This document shows, piece after piece, positions 27,135-35,622 of a stretch of DNA of 64,000 nt (its first letter is position 1; each line of letters begins with the position of its first letter). Source of the stretch: Allopusillimonas ginsengisoli (lineage in GTDB: Bacteria > Pseudomonadota > Gammaproteobacteria > Burkholderiales > Burkholderiaceae_B); the NCBI RefSeq assembly GCF_004153455.1, contig NZ_SDQE01000008.1:1-64000 (forward strand), given 5' to 3'. The translations under genes were made by a program, and so were the position numbers. Below the pieces are notes generated by a model. It worked only from the letters and a program-made list of their open reading frames with translations. It made no database searches and had not been told where the DNA came from.

Positions 27135-27174
27135 GCGCTAAAAACTCCATATAAAAATACAGCATGGAGGCGCC

Positions 27175-27360
27175 ATGTTACCTCTACCGCTTACCCGAAA
27201 AGGTTTGATCGCCATTCGCGACGGCAACATGCGCAATGTGAATAGCCGACTGCTGCCGCGGACGAATCTATATACATACGGCTGCTATGCCGACAGTGCG
27301 CAGTTTCAAAACAGCCTTGATTTCACGTTGCTCAGCGTGGGCGTGCGCCATCGCTTCTAA
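27175..27360 (+). pseudogene. C-terminal fragment of a Gram-negative porin
   Basis: 61 codons end in the segment LPRTNLYTYGCYADSA and the final strand FTLLSVGVRHRF plus stop. This matches the last beta strands of betaproteobacterial trimeric porins, which end in GVRHRF with the terminal Phe needed by the Bam machinery. The remaining 300 or so residues of a porin are absent upstream; only a tRNA and its terminator are there. A GGAGG precedes an ATG at 27175, so a short peptide might be made, but a working porin cannot be. Confidence 0.65.
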
Positions 27361-27412
27361 GCGCTACGCGCGCCGCGTCGCGGCGAACTGCCCATCCATC
27401 ACGCAAAGAGGG

Positions 27413-27688
27413 TTATCGCCGTGAAGCAACATTGAGCAGGCTCGATCCACAGCAACTCGCGCCCGTTGTGGTCTTGAGGTGATTCGACTCAAGACCACAA
27501 CGGGCGTGGGATGTAGCCGCTTGCGTCTCCCCGTCAACGGCATTTTTATAATGCCCCCTCAATTGCTGTGAGATTGTTAAAAGACCCTGCGAGCCTTTTA
27601 ATTTTGCTTCGGACAATCCCTTAGATATCTTGTCGACTTCAATCCACTCTTTGGACGCGTGCACATGGCTGTGGGTTTTCGGCGGCAT
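27413..27688 (-). CDS. Possible small unknown protein overlapping the methyltransferase stop
   Basis: 91 codons. The ATG overlaps the stop of the upstream methyltransferase gene by one base (TAATG), an arrangement typical of translational coupling. The first half (THSHVHASKEWIEVDKISKGL) looks plausible as protein. The second half runs through a 19-bp inverted repeat and reads poorly. It may be real, a truncated gene, or chance. I recognise no family. Confidence 0.3.
   Translation of the reverse strand: MPPKTHSHVHASKEWIEVDKISKGLSEAKLKGSQGLLTISQQLRGHYKNAVDGETQAATSHARCGLESNHLKTTTGASCCGSSLLNVASRR
27460..27506. repeat. Perfect 19-bp inverted repeat, 9-base loop
   Basis: Arms at 27460-27478 and 27488-27506 are exact reverse complements (CGCCCGTTGTGGTCTTGAG type) around GTGATTCGA. 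No T-run follows on either strand, so it is not a standard terminator. It lies between the porin remnant and the methyltransferase gene, in otherwise gene-poor DNA (27361-27687). Confidence 0.85.
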
Positions 27689-28467
27689 TATATCTCTTGT
27701 CGTTGTGCCCACCACAACCCGGTCTTCATCGAAAACGAACCATCTTCCTCAATAGCCAATGCCTGCCGGACTTCCGCAGGGGCTTCCCGCTGCATGGCGC
27801 GTATCATCGCCACCCGCTCGGGGCTCGTCCGCATGCGCGTTACCCAGGGCTCGAACGCCAAGCGTGTTATCCAGTTCTGATGCGCAATATCAGAAAAACC
27901 GGCATCAGCGATCAGCCGCCCCCACTCCGAGGGCGAACGATCCCGCACATGGGAGCGATCGCGCAGCAGTTCAACGGCTTGCAGATGCGTATCCACCAAG
28001 GCGTTCTCATCGCCTTCAATGTCTATCATGAGCAAATAACCGCCTGGCTTGACCACGCGGCGCATTTCCTTGAGCGCGTTTGGCAGATCCAGCCAGTGAT
28101 GGGCGCTGTACCGCGATGCGACAACACAGAAGTGAGCATCATCAAAAGGCAAGGATTCCGCACTGGCCTGCACGGTTCGAATATTCTGCAGGCTTTTGTC
28201 GGCAGCGGCCTTGCCTACCGTAATCAGCATATTGGGCGAAGGGTCCACCGCCACAACACTGGCCAGCGCCCCGGCCACGGCAAAGCTCAAATGGCCCGCA
28301 CCACACCCTACGTCCAGAAGCCTGCCACGGGATGCGGGGATCACCTGGCGAATCAATTCATTGGCCCTTAGCAGATCCGGGCCCGCAGCATGGACTGCAC
28401 TCTGCAAATATGCCTGCGCCTGTGCATCAAATTGTTCCTGAACCGTCTCGCTATGGTTAGCCTGCAT
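27688..28467 (-). CDS. Class I SAM-dependent methyltransferase, UbiE-like
   Basis: 259 residues. Motif I is LLDVGCGAGHLSFAVAG (about 50-66), motif II ends in VVAVDPSPNML, and the post-motif region contains FCVVASRYSAHHWLDLPNALKEMRRVVKPGGYLLMIDIEG, all typical of the UbiE/COQ5-type methyltransferases acting on small molecules. The substrate is unknown. It has no quinone genes beside it. Its stop codon overlaps a possible small downstream frame. Confidence 0.87.
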   Translation of the reverse strand: MQANHSETVQEQFDAQAQAYLQSAVHAAGPDLLRANELIRQVIPASRGRLLDVGCGAGHLSFAVAGALASVVAVDPSPNMLITVGKAAADKSLQNIRTVQASAESLPFDDAHFCVVASRYSAHHWLDLPNALKEMRRVVKPGGYLLMIDIEGDENALVDTHLQAVELLRDRSHVRDRSPSEWGRLIADAGFSDIAHQNWITRLAFEPWVTRMRTSPERVAMIRAMQREAPAEVRQALAIEEDGSFSMKTGLWWAQRQEI

Positions 28468-28607
28468 GCTCTACCCTTTTTCTATGCTGGGAAAACAATC
28501 ACGATATAGGGTCATTGCGGTCTGAACAAGATTGCCGCGTGTACTGGTATCTCTACTAACGGTCTGGATTCAGACGCCCGACTGCGCCAGCGCTCAAGCC
28601 ATCGCAT

Positions 28608-28650
28608 AAAAAAACAGCGGCCCGGTCGTGCATGCACGACCGGGCCGCTG
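28608..28650 (-). terminator. Intrinsic terminator of the cold shock gene
   Basis: A 36-base perfect palindrome (28615-28650, arms CAGCGGCCCGGTCGTGCA type) is followed, in the minus-strand direction, by seven T (plus-strand A at 28608-28614). It lies 21 bases past the csp stop and is very GC-rich and strong. Confidence 0.92.
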
Positions 28651-28670
28651 AAGGTAACTGCTATTCGAAC

Positions 28671-28880
28671 TTAAACGGGTTCGATAGACGTTGCCTGAGG
28701 ACCTTTCTGACCCATACCGGCCACGAAAGATACTCGCTGGTTTTCTTCGAGCGAACGGTGACCGTCGCCGACGATTTCCGAATAATGGGCAAAGAGATCC
28801 TTGCCGCCTGATTCGGGCATGATGAACCCAAAGCCTTTCTCGTTGTTAAACCACTTTACAACACCGAATTCTTTTTGCAT
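28671..28880 (-). CDS. Cold shock domain protein (CspA family)
   Basis: 69 residues forming one cold shock OB fold. RNP1 is KGFGFI (15-20), and RNP2 is DLFAHY (28-33) where most members have DVFVHF. CspA proteins bind single-stranded RNA and DNA as chaperones. AACAGGAG lies just before the ATG. It is a single-gene unit with a strong terminator. Whether it is cold-induced cannot be told; the 5' region before 29000 shows no clear cold-box. Confidence 0.96.
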   Translation of the reverse strand: MQKEFGVVKWFNNEKGFGFIMPESGGKDLFAHYSEIVGDGHRSLEENQRVSFVAGMGQKGPQATSIEPV

Positions 28881-29111
28881 ACGTTACTCCTGTTAATTGT
28901 GGACGACATGTCCATCAGGTTTACCAGGCGTAAAAAATATGCAATGGGTACGATAGAGCGCACGTATTGTCAAACTAAACTAACCTAAAGGGAAACCTAC
29001 GACTACAATAGACGCAGGGGGGATATTAGTCAACGACAATATCTCTTTTCCAATGAAAATCTGGAATAACTGCACATTCGCGGGTTTTATGTGCACATAA
29101 TGGTGAAAAAA

Positions 29112-29372
29112 ATGGCCAACAACACTCCCTGGGCTGACCTGGAAACCGGCTGGGTTACCTTGGTTCAGGTATTTCCCTACGAAAATGCAACGCAGTCCGA
29201 AGCTGAGCTGCGCGGTTCCCAAGCCGCTGCCGATCTGGACAAAACTGCCATCGCCTCAATCCTCGACTGGGCCACCGCCGAAAACCTCATCGAGCCGGCA
29301 GATGAACCGGGACGCTTTCGCCTGACACCCATGGGCAGGAAATCCTGGCGCAAGAGCCGCGATCCGGTTTAG
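29112..29372 (+). CDS. Small conserved-looking protein of unknown function, possible winged helix
   Basis: 86 residues from ATG 29112; alternative starts are ATG 29100 and GTG 29091, and no ribosome-binding site is decisive. The pattern DKTAIASILDWATAENLIEPADEPGRFRLTPMGRKSW looks like a helix-turn-helix followed by a beta wing, so a DNA-binding or protein-docking wHTH is plausible. I recognise no named family. It lies 50 bases upstream of the yceI gene on the same strand. Confidence 0.6.
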   Translation: MANNTPWADLETGWVTLVQVFPYENATQSEAELRGSQAAADLDKTAIASILDWATAENLIEPADEPGRFRLTPMGRKSWRKSRDPV

Positions 29373-29422
29373 ACGAACAGACAAAAGTGAATACATCCAG
29401 ACCAGCCCTATTGGAAAGCATC

Positions 29423-30046
29423 ATGCTCACAACACGCCACGCCGGATTGTCTGGCAGCAAATACATTCAACGTGGCCTTTGTGCCTCGGCTGGAGTCGCC
29501 CTCGGCCTTCTGGCGCCTTTGGCGGCCCAGGCCGAATCTGCGCGATACCAGCTGGATCCCCATCACTCCTTCGTCAACATCGAAGTTCGGCATTTCAGTA
29601 CCTCCACTGTCCGAGCGCGTTTCGACAAGGTCGAAGGATATGTAGACATGGACAACCAGGAAGGCAAGGCGAACACCAAAATAAGCATTGACACCGCGAG
29701 CATCAGTTCAGGCATCGCCGACTTTGATCAGCACCTGAAAAGTGGGGATTTTCTCGATGTTCAGGCATTTCCTCAGGCCACTTTCACGTCCAGCGATTTT
29801 GTTTTCACTGACGACAAAATAACCACCGTAAATGGCATGCTTACGCTGCTGGGAAAAACGCTTCCCGTCACCCTTAGGGCCAGCAATTTCAATTGCTACG
29901 ACAGCCCGATGCTGAAGGCGCCCGTCTGCGGCGGCGATTTCGAAGCGACGATCAATCGGAGCCAATGGGGCATGAACTGGGGCATCGATCCGGGGATACC
30001 CGATCAGGTACGATTGCTTGTACAGGTGGAAGCGATCAAGCAGTAA
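29423..30046 (+). CDS. YceI-family periplasmic lipid-binding protein
   Basis: 207 residues from ATG 29423 (GGAAAG upstream), giving a signal peptide that ends LAPLAAQA. The mature part has the YceI lipocalin-like barrel signatures: YQLDPHHSFVNIEVRHFSTSTVRARFDKVEG, ISIDTASISSGIADFDQHLKSGDFLDVQAFPQATFTS, and INRSQWGMNWG. Members bind isoprenoid-type lipids in the periplasm and are often stress-induced. Two Cys in the C-terminal third (NCYDS, PVCGG) may form a disulfide. Confidence 0.92.
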   Translation: MLTTRHAGLSGSKYIQRGLCASAGVALGLLAPLAAQAESARYQLDPHHSFVNIEVRHFSTSTVRARFDKVEGYVDMDNQEGKANTKISIDTASISSGIADFDQHLKSGDFLDVQAFPQATFTSSDFVFTDDKITTVNGMLTLLGKTLPVTLRASNFNCYDSPMLKAPVCGGDFEATINRSQWGMNWGIDPGIPDQVRLLVQVEAIKQ

Positions 30047-30162
30047 GAACACTTGACGCACAAAAGGTTATGACACAAGGCTATAACCACGTTCCAAATA
30101 AGTAGTTCGATTCAACACCTCCGGTCCCTACAATCCTTGTAACCCAACAAGGAGTGTTACCC

Positions 30163-30861
30163 ATGTCCGTTGCCCTGGCAGATCTGTTTTTTACGTCGTT
30201 CGGCGAAACACTGCTTATGGTCGGCGCATCCTGCCTCATCGGCACGGCATTGGGGATACCGCTGGGGATTGTGCTGTATTCCTCCGGCCGGCATCAGCGG
30301 TATCCCGCATCGCGGCTGACGCTGGCTGCAAGCTATCTCACCCACGCCCTGCGCGCCACCCCATCGATTGTCATACTCGTGATGGCCATCCCGTTTACGC
30401 ATTTTGTGCTTGAGGCATCGGGAGGCCTCACCGCCGCGTTGATTCCGCTCAGCATTATTGCCACACCCTTTGTCGCGCGCCAAACGGAAACCGCGCTGCG
30501 CTGCGCCAGCAGCCAGGCCATCGATGAATCCATCAAGGCAGGCACGGCGGCGCCGCTGCGCACGCGTGAGCTTCTGCCGCGGGCAGCACCCGGCATCGTT
30601 GCCGGGCTGGGCCTGACAGTAGCCTGCCTGGTTGGCTATTCCACCTTGGCAGGCGCGCTCGGCGGCGGCGGGCTGGGCAGCTTTGGCATGCAATATGGCT
30701 ACAGCGAGTTTCGCCCCGTGCTGCTTATGGCAGTCGTGCTTGTGCTGATTGCGCTTGCCGAATCCGCCCAGGCGCTTGGCTACGCCGTCGCACAGCGCCT
30801 GGACGCTGAACTCGCCCAGCCTACCCGGCGACGCTTCTTGATGAGCGGACGCAGCCGCTAA
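30163..30861 (+). CDS. MetI-like ABC transporter permease, without MetN or MetQ nearby
   Basis: 232 residues from ATG 30163 (AAGGAG eight bases upstream). Five or so transmembrane helices carry a binding-protein-dependent transport signature: ALRATPSIVILVMAIPFTHF, the EAA-like loop (ESIKAGTAAPLRTRELLPRAAPGIVAGLGLT) and LGGGGLGSFGMQYGY. It closely follows MetI of methionine importers. Neither an ATPase nor a binding protein lies alongside, which is unusual for this family, so its partners must be encoded elsewhere or it is a remnant. Confidence 0.85.
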   Translation: MSVALADLFFTSFGETLLMVGASCLIGTALGIPLGIVLYSSGRHQRYPASRLTLAASYLTHALRATPSIVILVMAIPFTHFVLEASGGLTAALIPLSIIATPFVARQTETALRCASSQAIDESIKAGTAAPLRTRELLPRAAPGIVAGLGLTVACLVGYSTLAGALGGGGLGSFGMQYGYSEFRPVLLMAVVLVLIALAESAQALGYAVAQRLDAELAQPTRRRFLMSGRSR

Positions 30862-31005
30862 CCCTCGACACCACGGCAAAACGCACCGTCAATACCTGAC
30901 TCCACCCAAGCTCGGGAACGGCATCCGCCGGTGCCCAACCTCGGCCTCGTACCCTTGGTCTCGTCTCCTCTATACTTTGTCCATGCCAATCGGGAGAATC
31001 CAAGC

Positions 31006-31641
31006 ATGGACAAAAGCGTAATTGATGCCATGGCGCGCTGGCCAGATGTGCCTGACGTCTATGGCTGGCTGTCTCTGAACGAACAAGGCAACTGGCGGCT
31101 GCATCCGCAGGGCACTGCGCTGGACTCGCCGGACGACATCGGTGAAGCCATTTCCAGCCCCCCGATACTGCAATTTATCGGTCGCAATTATGCGGCTGAC
31201 GAACAGGGGCAATGGTATTTCCAGAATGGCCCGCAACGCGTGTATGTCAGGCTCGACGCAGCACCATTTGTTGTGTACGCGTTGCGAACACCCGAGTGCC
31301 CATTTCAACTGTTGGGCCATACAGGCTTGGAAGCCTCCACGATCCGGATGTGGCTGCTGGCCAGCGATGGCCGCCTGTACATCCAGACATCTCATGGCGG
31401 CGCGCTGATTCAGGGACGTGACCTTGAGGCGGTGCTGGCGCAGGTCAGAACCAAGGACGGCACTCGTGTTCTGGACTTTCTCGCCGATGATCTCGAACGG
31501 CAGGCGCCATTCGACGTTCTACCGCTCGACGCAGCCACCCTCGAGGATAGCCAGACAATGATTCCATTTCGCTTTGCCAAAGCCGACGATATACCAGGCA
31601 TTTTGGGATTCTCCCGCAGACCGCAACCCAAAACCTCCTGA
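31006..31641 (+). CDS. Conserved-looking protein of unknown function
   Basis: 211 residues from ATG 31006, with CGGGAGA nine bases upstream. It starts MDKSVIDAMARWPDVPDVYGWLSLNEQGNWRLHP and contains FIGRNYAADEQGQWYFQNGPQRVYVRLDAAP, a Trp/Tyr/Gly-rich beta pattern. No signal peptide and no membrane segment are visible, so it is likely cytoplasmic. I recall DUF-type proteins of this pattern in Burkholderiales but cannot name the family reliably. It lies 31 bases upstream of the NUDIX gene. Confidence 0.72.
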   Translation: MDKSVIDAMARWPDVPDVYGWLSLNEQGNWRLHPQGTALDSPDDIGEAISSPPILQFIGRNYAADEQGQWYFQNGPQRVYVRLDAAPFVVYALRTPECPFQLLGHTGLEASTIRMWLLASDGRLYIQTSHGGALIQGRDLEAVLAQVRTKDGTRVLDFLADDLERQAPFDVLPLDAATLEDSQTMIPFRFAKADDIPGILGFSRRPQPKTS

Positions 31642-31672
31642 CACACTGATCGCCTTTGGTTAGAATCCTCGC

Positions 31673-32272
31673 ATGACATCGCACCCCACCGCTTTTTACT
31701 TTCCCGCGCCACGCAGCCAAAAATTTTGCAGCCAATGCGGATCGTTGCTTACCCGCCGCATTCCTCCCGATGACAACCGTGAACGCGATGTCTGCGAAAA
31801 CTGTGGCGCAGTGCACTACCAGAACCCACGCAACGTGGTGGGCGTCCTGCCAGTCTGGCAAGACAAGATTCTGCTCTGCCGCCGAGCGATCGAACCACGC
31901 TTCAATAAGTGGACATTGCCCGCGGGCTTCATGGAACTTGGCGAAACAACCGCCCAGGGCGCGATGCGGGAAACCCAGGAAGAAGCCGGTGCCCAGATAG
32001 AGCTCGGCCCGCTATACACCGTTATCGATGTGCCTCATGCCGAGCAAGTACACTTTTTCTATTTGGCAAAAGTACTCAGCGAGGACATGGTGCCCGGCCC
32101 CGAAAGCCTTGAAGCCAGATTTTTCGACGAGACAGAGATACCCTGGGATCAGCTTGCCTTCAGAACCGTCATCACGACGCTGGAACATTACATCGCAGAC
32201 CGTCGAAAAGGGAGTTTTCCACTTCACTATTACGACATCCCCTACCCCCCTCCCAAACCGAAAAAAGGCTGA
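31673..32272 (+). CDS. NUDIX hydrolase with zinc ribbon (NudC-like)
   Basis: 199 residues. An N-terminal zinc ribbon (Cys 19, 22, 41, 44) is followed by a complete NUDIX box from Gly 85 (GFMELGE...REtqEEaGA pattern). Zinc ribbon plus NUDIX is the layout of NADH pyrophosphatase, but this protein is shorter and lacks the SQPWPFPxS motif of NudC, so the substrate may be another nucleoside diphosphate derivative. It is the first gene of a run with aat, bpt and pyrD. Confidence 0.88.
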   Translation: MTSHPTAFYFPAPRSQKFCSQCGSLLTRRIPPDDNRERDVCENCGAVHYQNPRNVVGVLPVWQDKILLCRRAIEPRFNKWTLPAGFMELGETTAQGAMRETQEEAGAQIELGPLYTVIDVPHAEQVHFFYLAKVLSEDMVPGPESLEARFFDETEIPWDQLAFRTVITTLEHYIADRRKGSFPLHYYDIPYPPPKPKKG

Positions 32273-32284
32273 CAAGACGCTGCC

Positions 32285-33025
32285 ATGGGCAAGCTGATCT
32301 GGCTAGATATCGACACCCCCTTCCCGCCTGTTGAACAGGCTCTCCCGGAAGGACTGCTGGCAGCCGGCGCCGAACTCTCACTGACACGGCTGGAGCAAGC
32401 TTACCGCCGCGGTATTTTTCCATGGTTCAACGAAGGCGACCCCGTCCTGTGGTGGAGCCCAAACCCGCGCATGGTCCTGGCCTGCGCCGAATTCAAGATA
32501 TCACGGTCTCTGGGCAAGCGACTCAGACAGATGGCAAGAGATGAACATACGCCCGCAGCCAGTATTCGCATCACGTTGGACATGGCCATGGCAGACGTGA
32601 TCACGGCCTGCGCAGGGCCCCGCGCCACTCAACATGGCACCTGGATCTCGTCCCACATCAAGGCAGCCTATCTGGCCTGGCACGAGGCAGGCGCCGTGCA
32701 TAGCGTGGAAACCTGGATCAATGGCGAACTGGCCGGTGGCCTGTATGGCGTGAGCCTGGGAGGCTTTTTTTTCGGTGAGTCCATGTTCAGCCGGGCCAAC
32801 GACGCCAGCAAACTGGCGCTTGCCTATCTGACACGTTTTCTGGCAAGACATGGCGTGCATCATATCGACTGCCAGCAACAAACAGGGCATCTGGCCAGCC
32901 TGGGCGCGCAACCGATTGCCCGCGAACAATTCCTCGCAATACTGAAGACTGCGCTGAATCAGCCTGCGCCGCCCTGGAAGCAAGGACAACTGCTGTCTAC
33001 CGGCGAGCTTGCGCCGGTTGCCTAA
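32285..33025 (+). CDS. aat: Leucyl/phenylalanyl-tRNA-protein transferase
   Basis: 246 residues. Family segments are [53 protein letters not shown] and [20 protein letters not shown]. The enzyme adds Leu or Phe from tRNA to proteins with N-terminal Lys or Arg, creating ClpS/ClpAP degrons. It lies 12 bases after the NUDIX gene and 45 bases before bpt, forming an N-degron module. Confidence 0.97.
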   Translation: MGKLIWLDIDTPFPPVEQALPEGLLAAGAELSLTRLEQAYRRGIFPWFNEGDPVLWWSPNPRMVLACAEFKISRSLGKRLRQMARDEHTPAASIRITLDMAMADVITACAGPRATQHGTWISSHIKAAYLAWHEAGAVHSVETWINGELAGGLYGVSLGGFFFGESMFSRANDASKLALAYLTRFLARHGVHHIDCQQQTGHLASLGAQPIAREQFLAILKTALNQPAPPWKQGQLLSTGELAPVA

Positions 33026-33069
33026 ATGCCCCGATAATGGATCGGACAGTACTGCCCGAGCAAGCATCC

Positions 33070-33798
33070 ATGACCCATCTCACCGAGCCCGGTCTCCATA
33101 CACTGCAGTTCTACGCCACGGCCATCTATCCGTGCAGCTACCTGCCGCAACACGATGCGCGCTCCCAGGTTGCGGCGCCCACGCATCTCATCGACGCCAG
33201 AATCTATTCAGTACTGGTAGAGCAAGGATTCCGGCGCAGCGGCCTGTTCACCTATCGCCCCCATTGCGACACTTGCCAGGCCTGTTTGCCAATCCGCATC
33301 GATGCCCACCGCTTCCAGCCCAGCCGTGCGCAACGGCGCAGTGCGCGGCGGCATGACAATCTCGTGGCGCGTGATATGCCATTGCATTGGAACAACGAGC
33401 ACTTCGAGCTGTACCAGCGGTATCAATCCGTGCGCCACCCTGGCGCCGGCATGGACGAAGACAGCCACGCGCAGTACACGCAATTCCTGCTGACCAGCCG
33501 GGTCAACTCCCATCTCATCGAGTTCCGTCTGCCCGACGGCCAGCTGCAAATGGTGTCTATCGTAGACGTACTCGACAGCGGGCTTTCGTCCGTCTATACC
33601 TTTTTCGAGCCCGACGCCGCCGGCAGCCTGGGCACCTATGGCATCCTGTGGCAAATTGAACGCTGCCGCCAACTGGGCCTTCCCTGGCTGTATCTGGGAT
33701 ACTGGATAGCACAAAGCCGTAAAATGGCTTACAAATCGCGGTACACGCCCGCGCAAATCCTCAAAAATGGAAACTGGATAAACCTCACCGAGGTTTGA
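33070..33798 (+). CDS. bpt: Aspartate/glutamate leucyltransferase (Bpt, ATE-like)
   Basis: 242 residues from ATG 33070, matching the usual family start ([18 protein letters not shown]). Key segments are [25 protein letters not shown], with the conserved cysteines, and [39 protein letters not shown] near the end. Bpt transfers Leu to N-terminal Asp/Glu, feeding ClpS-mediated degradation. It is next to aat, so both branches of the N-degron pathway are encoded together. Confidence 0.96.
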   Translation: MTHLTEPGLHTLQFYATAIYPCSYLPQHDARSQVAAPTHLIDARIYSVLVEQGFRRSGLFTYRPHCDTCQACLPIRIDAHRFQPSRAQRRSARRHDNLVARDMPLHWNNEHFELYQRYQSVRHPGAGMDEDSHAQYTQFLLTSRVNSHLIEFRLPDGQLQMVSIVDVLDSGLSSVYTFFEPDAAGSLGTYGILWQIERCRQLGLPWLYLGYWIAQSRKMAYKSRYTPAQILKNGNWINLTEV

Positions 33799-33808
33799 CC
33801 CCCACAGC

Positions 33809-34846
33809 ATGTCTTTCCTATTCAATACATACAGCCTGGCCCGCCCGGCCCTTTTCTCGCTGGACGCCGAGAAAGCACACGAACTCACACTGGCTTCCCT
33901 GAAAAAGGCCTACGACTGTCAACTCACCCGCTCCCTGTTGGGCGCTCGCCCCAGCAAGCCTTGTACGTTGATGGGGCTCTCGCTGCGCAATCCAGTAGGG
34001 CTGGCGGCGGGTTTGGATAAAAACGGCGAATATATCGATGCGCTGGGCAATCTGGGTTTCGGCTTTGTCGAGGTAGGCACCGTGACCCCCAAAGGCCAGC
34101 CAGGCAATCCGCGCCCGCGCATGTTCCGGCTGCCGCGTGAACAGGCCCTGATCAATCGCATGGGGTTCAACAACCACGGGCTGGACGCCTTTATCGCCAA
34201 TGTGAAACGCAGCCAATGGCGCGCACAGGGCGGCATACTCGGCCTGAACATTGGAAAGAACGCCGCAACCCCCATAGAACAGGCCACCGACGATTATCTG
34301 CTGGGCCTGGAGGGCGTCTATCCGCATGCCGACTACGTGACCGTCAATATATCGTCTCCCAACACCAAGAATTTACGCGCGCTGCAAGGTCAAGACGAGC
34401 TTTCCGCGCTATTGCTGGCATTGCAGGAAAAGCGCAAGGAACTCGATGATCGCCAGGGCAGGCGTGTCCCGATGGTGGTCAAGATTGCGCCAGACCTGGA
34501 TATCGATCAGGTAGACGTTATCGCTTCCTTGTTAATGCCGCACGAGGTGGACGGTGTCATCGCCACCAATACCACGCTTGCGCGAGAAGCTGTACGCGGC
34601 CTGCCCTACGCCAATGAGGCGGGCGGTTTGTCAGGCCCCCCTGTGCACGCACTCTCGTTGCAAGTCATCTCCCGGCTCCGCCAGCAGTTGGGGGACGGGT
34701 TTCCCATTATTGGCGTAGGCGGCATTGTTTCTGGCCGCCAGGCGCTGGAAAAAATACAGGCCGGCGCCAACGCCGTTCAACTGTACACCGGTTTGATTTA
34801 TCGTGGTCCCGTATTGATCAATGAGTGTGTGCAGGCGCTAGAATAA
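33809..34846 (+). CDS. pyrD: Dihydroorotate dehydrogenase (quinone), class 2
   Basis: 345 residues, the standard class 2 length. It has the N-terminal membrane-associating extension, [38 protein letters not shown], the NISSPNT FMN-binding segment and [14 protein letters not shown]. It oxidises dihydroorotate to orotate in pyrimidine synthesis and passes electrons to ubiquinone. It starts 10 bases after bpt, so it likely shares that transcript. It converges on the phasin gene through a shared terminator region. Confidence 0.97.
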   Translation: MSFLFNTYSLARPALFSLDAEKAHELTLASLKKAYDCQLTRSLLGARPSKPCTLMGLSLRNPVGLAAGLDKNGEYIDALGNLGFGFVEVGTVTPKGQPGNPRPRMFRLPREQALINRMGFNNHGLDAFIANVKRSQWRAQGGILGLNIGKNAATPIEQATDDYLLGLEGVYPHADYVTVNISSPNTKNLRALQGQDELSALLLALQEKRKELDDRQGRRVPMVVKIAPDLDIDQVDVIASLLMPHEVDGVIATNTTLAREAVRGLPYANEAGGLSGPPVHALSLQVISRLRQQLGDGFPIIGVGGIVSGRQALEKIQAGANAVQLYTGLIYRGPVLINECVQALE

Positions 34847-34880
34847 AAAAATCCCCGAAGGCGCTGGCGCTTTCGGGGAT
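34845..34880 (-). terminator. Terminator of the phasin gene
   Basis: ATCCCCGAAGGCGC (34851-34864) pairs with GCGCTTTCGGGGAT (34867-34880) with one wobble. The A-run at 34845-34851 becomes a T-run on the minus strand, so it is oriented for the phasin transcript, 40 bases after its stop. It overlaps the 3' edge of pyrD and may also slow rightward transcripts. Confidence 0.85.
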
Positions 34881-34919
34881 AATGCACAGGCAAGCAAACT
34901 GCCCGGCGCCAGCCTTTTA

Positions 34920-35489
34920 TCAGGCGGCGGTGCGACGGCTACGCGGTGCGGCCTTGCTGGCAGCAGTAGCGGCGTCTGTAGCAGCCTTGGTGGCGGCGGT
35001 GAAGTTCGACTCAGCGGCATCGGCGGCCTGACGAGCAGCCTTGACAGCGGATTCGTAGGCGTTGTTAGCCGTTGCCAGCGAAGTCTTTACCAAAGCGATG
35101 GCGCCTTCGGAACCCGTAGGAGCATTCTTGGCGACTTGATCAAGCGCGTCGGCGATTTGCTGTTGGCCTTGAGCAACTTGCTCTTCGGTCAGCTTGGTGA
35201 GGTCAACTTGCACGCCGGTCAGGATGTCGTACACATGCTTGCTGTAAGCCATGGCTTTTTCGGCATTAGGCTGAGCCAGCGACGAGGTGAAAGCCAGCGC
35301 TTCTTGCGCGTCTTTGACTTCGATGGCTTGTTGGGTTTTTTCGGCAACTTCGTCCAGCGATGCCTTGATAACCTTCAGGTTAAGGTCGACCAGCTTTTCA
35401 AAGCCGCTGAAAACAGCGCCTTGGAAGGCCAGGAGATTGTTCAGCGAAGCTTTCTGGCCGGCTACGACTTGTTCGGGGATTGCACTCAT
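34920..35489 (-). CDS. phaP: Phasin (PHA granule-associated protein)
   Basis: 189 residues. The phasin_2 pattern starts MSAIPEQVVAGQKASLNNLLAFQGAVFSGFEKLVDLNLKVIKASLDE and continues as amphipathic helices with a C-terminal Ala/Lys-rich, intrinsically basic tail (KAAPRSRRTAA). Phasins coat polyhydroxyalkanoate granules and control their number and size. AAGGAAA lies ahead of the ATG. The promoter is flanked by two TGCNNNGCA sites, suggesting PhaR repression. No PHA synthase gene is in the window. Confidence 0.95.
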   Translation of the reverse strand: MSAIPEQVVAGQKASLNNLLAFQGAVFSGFEKLVDLNLKVIKASLDEVAEKTQQAIEVKDAQEALAFTSSLAQPNAEKAMAYSKHVYDILTGVQVDLTKLTEEQVAQGQQQIADALDQVAKNAPTGSEGAIALVKTSLATANNAYESAVKAARQAADAAESNFTAATKAATDAATAASKAAPRSRRTAA

Positions 35490-35622
35490 GATGTTTCCTT
35501 TTGAAGGCCGCCATCTATAAAAAGCGGCTGATAATGGATGAACTGGTAGTTCAAGCTTAAAAATGAGAAAACAGAATAGAGAAGGCTAAGCAAATCACCT
35601 ACAGGTAGAAAACCTTCTATGC

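Noticed and set aside
26979-27688. Integrated island or att duplication at tRNA-Cys
   Set aside because: No repeated tRNA 3' end and no integrase found in the window. The porin scar is kept as a separate observation.
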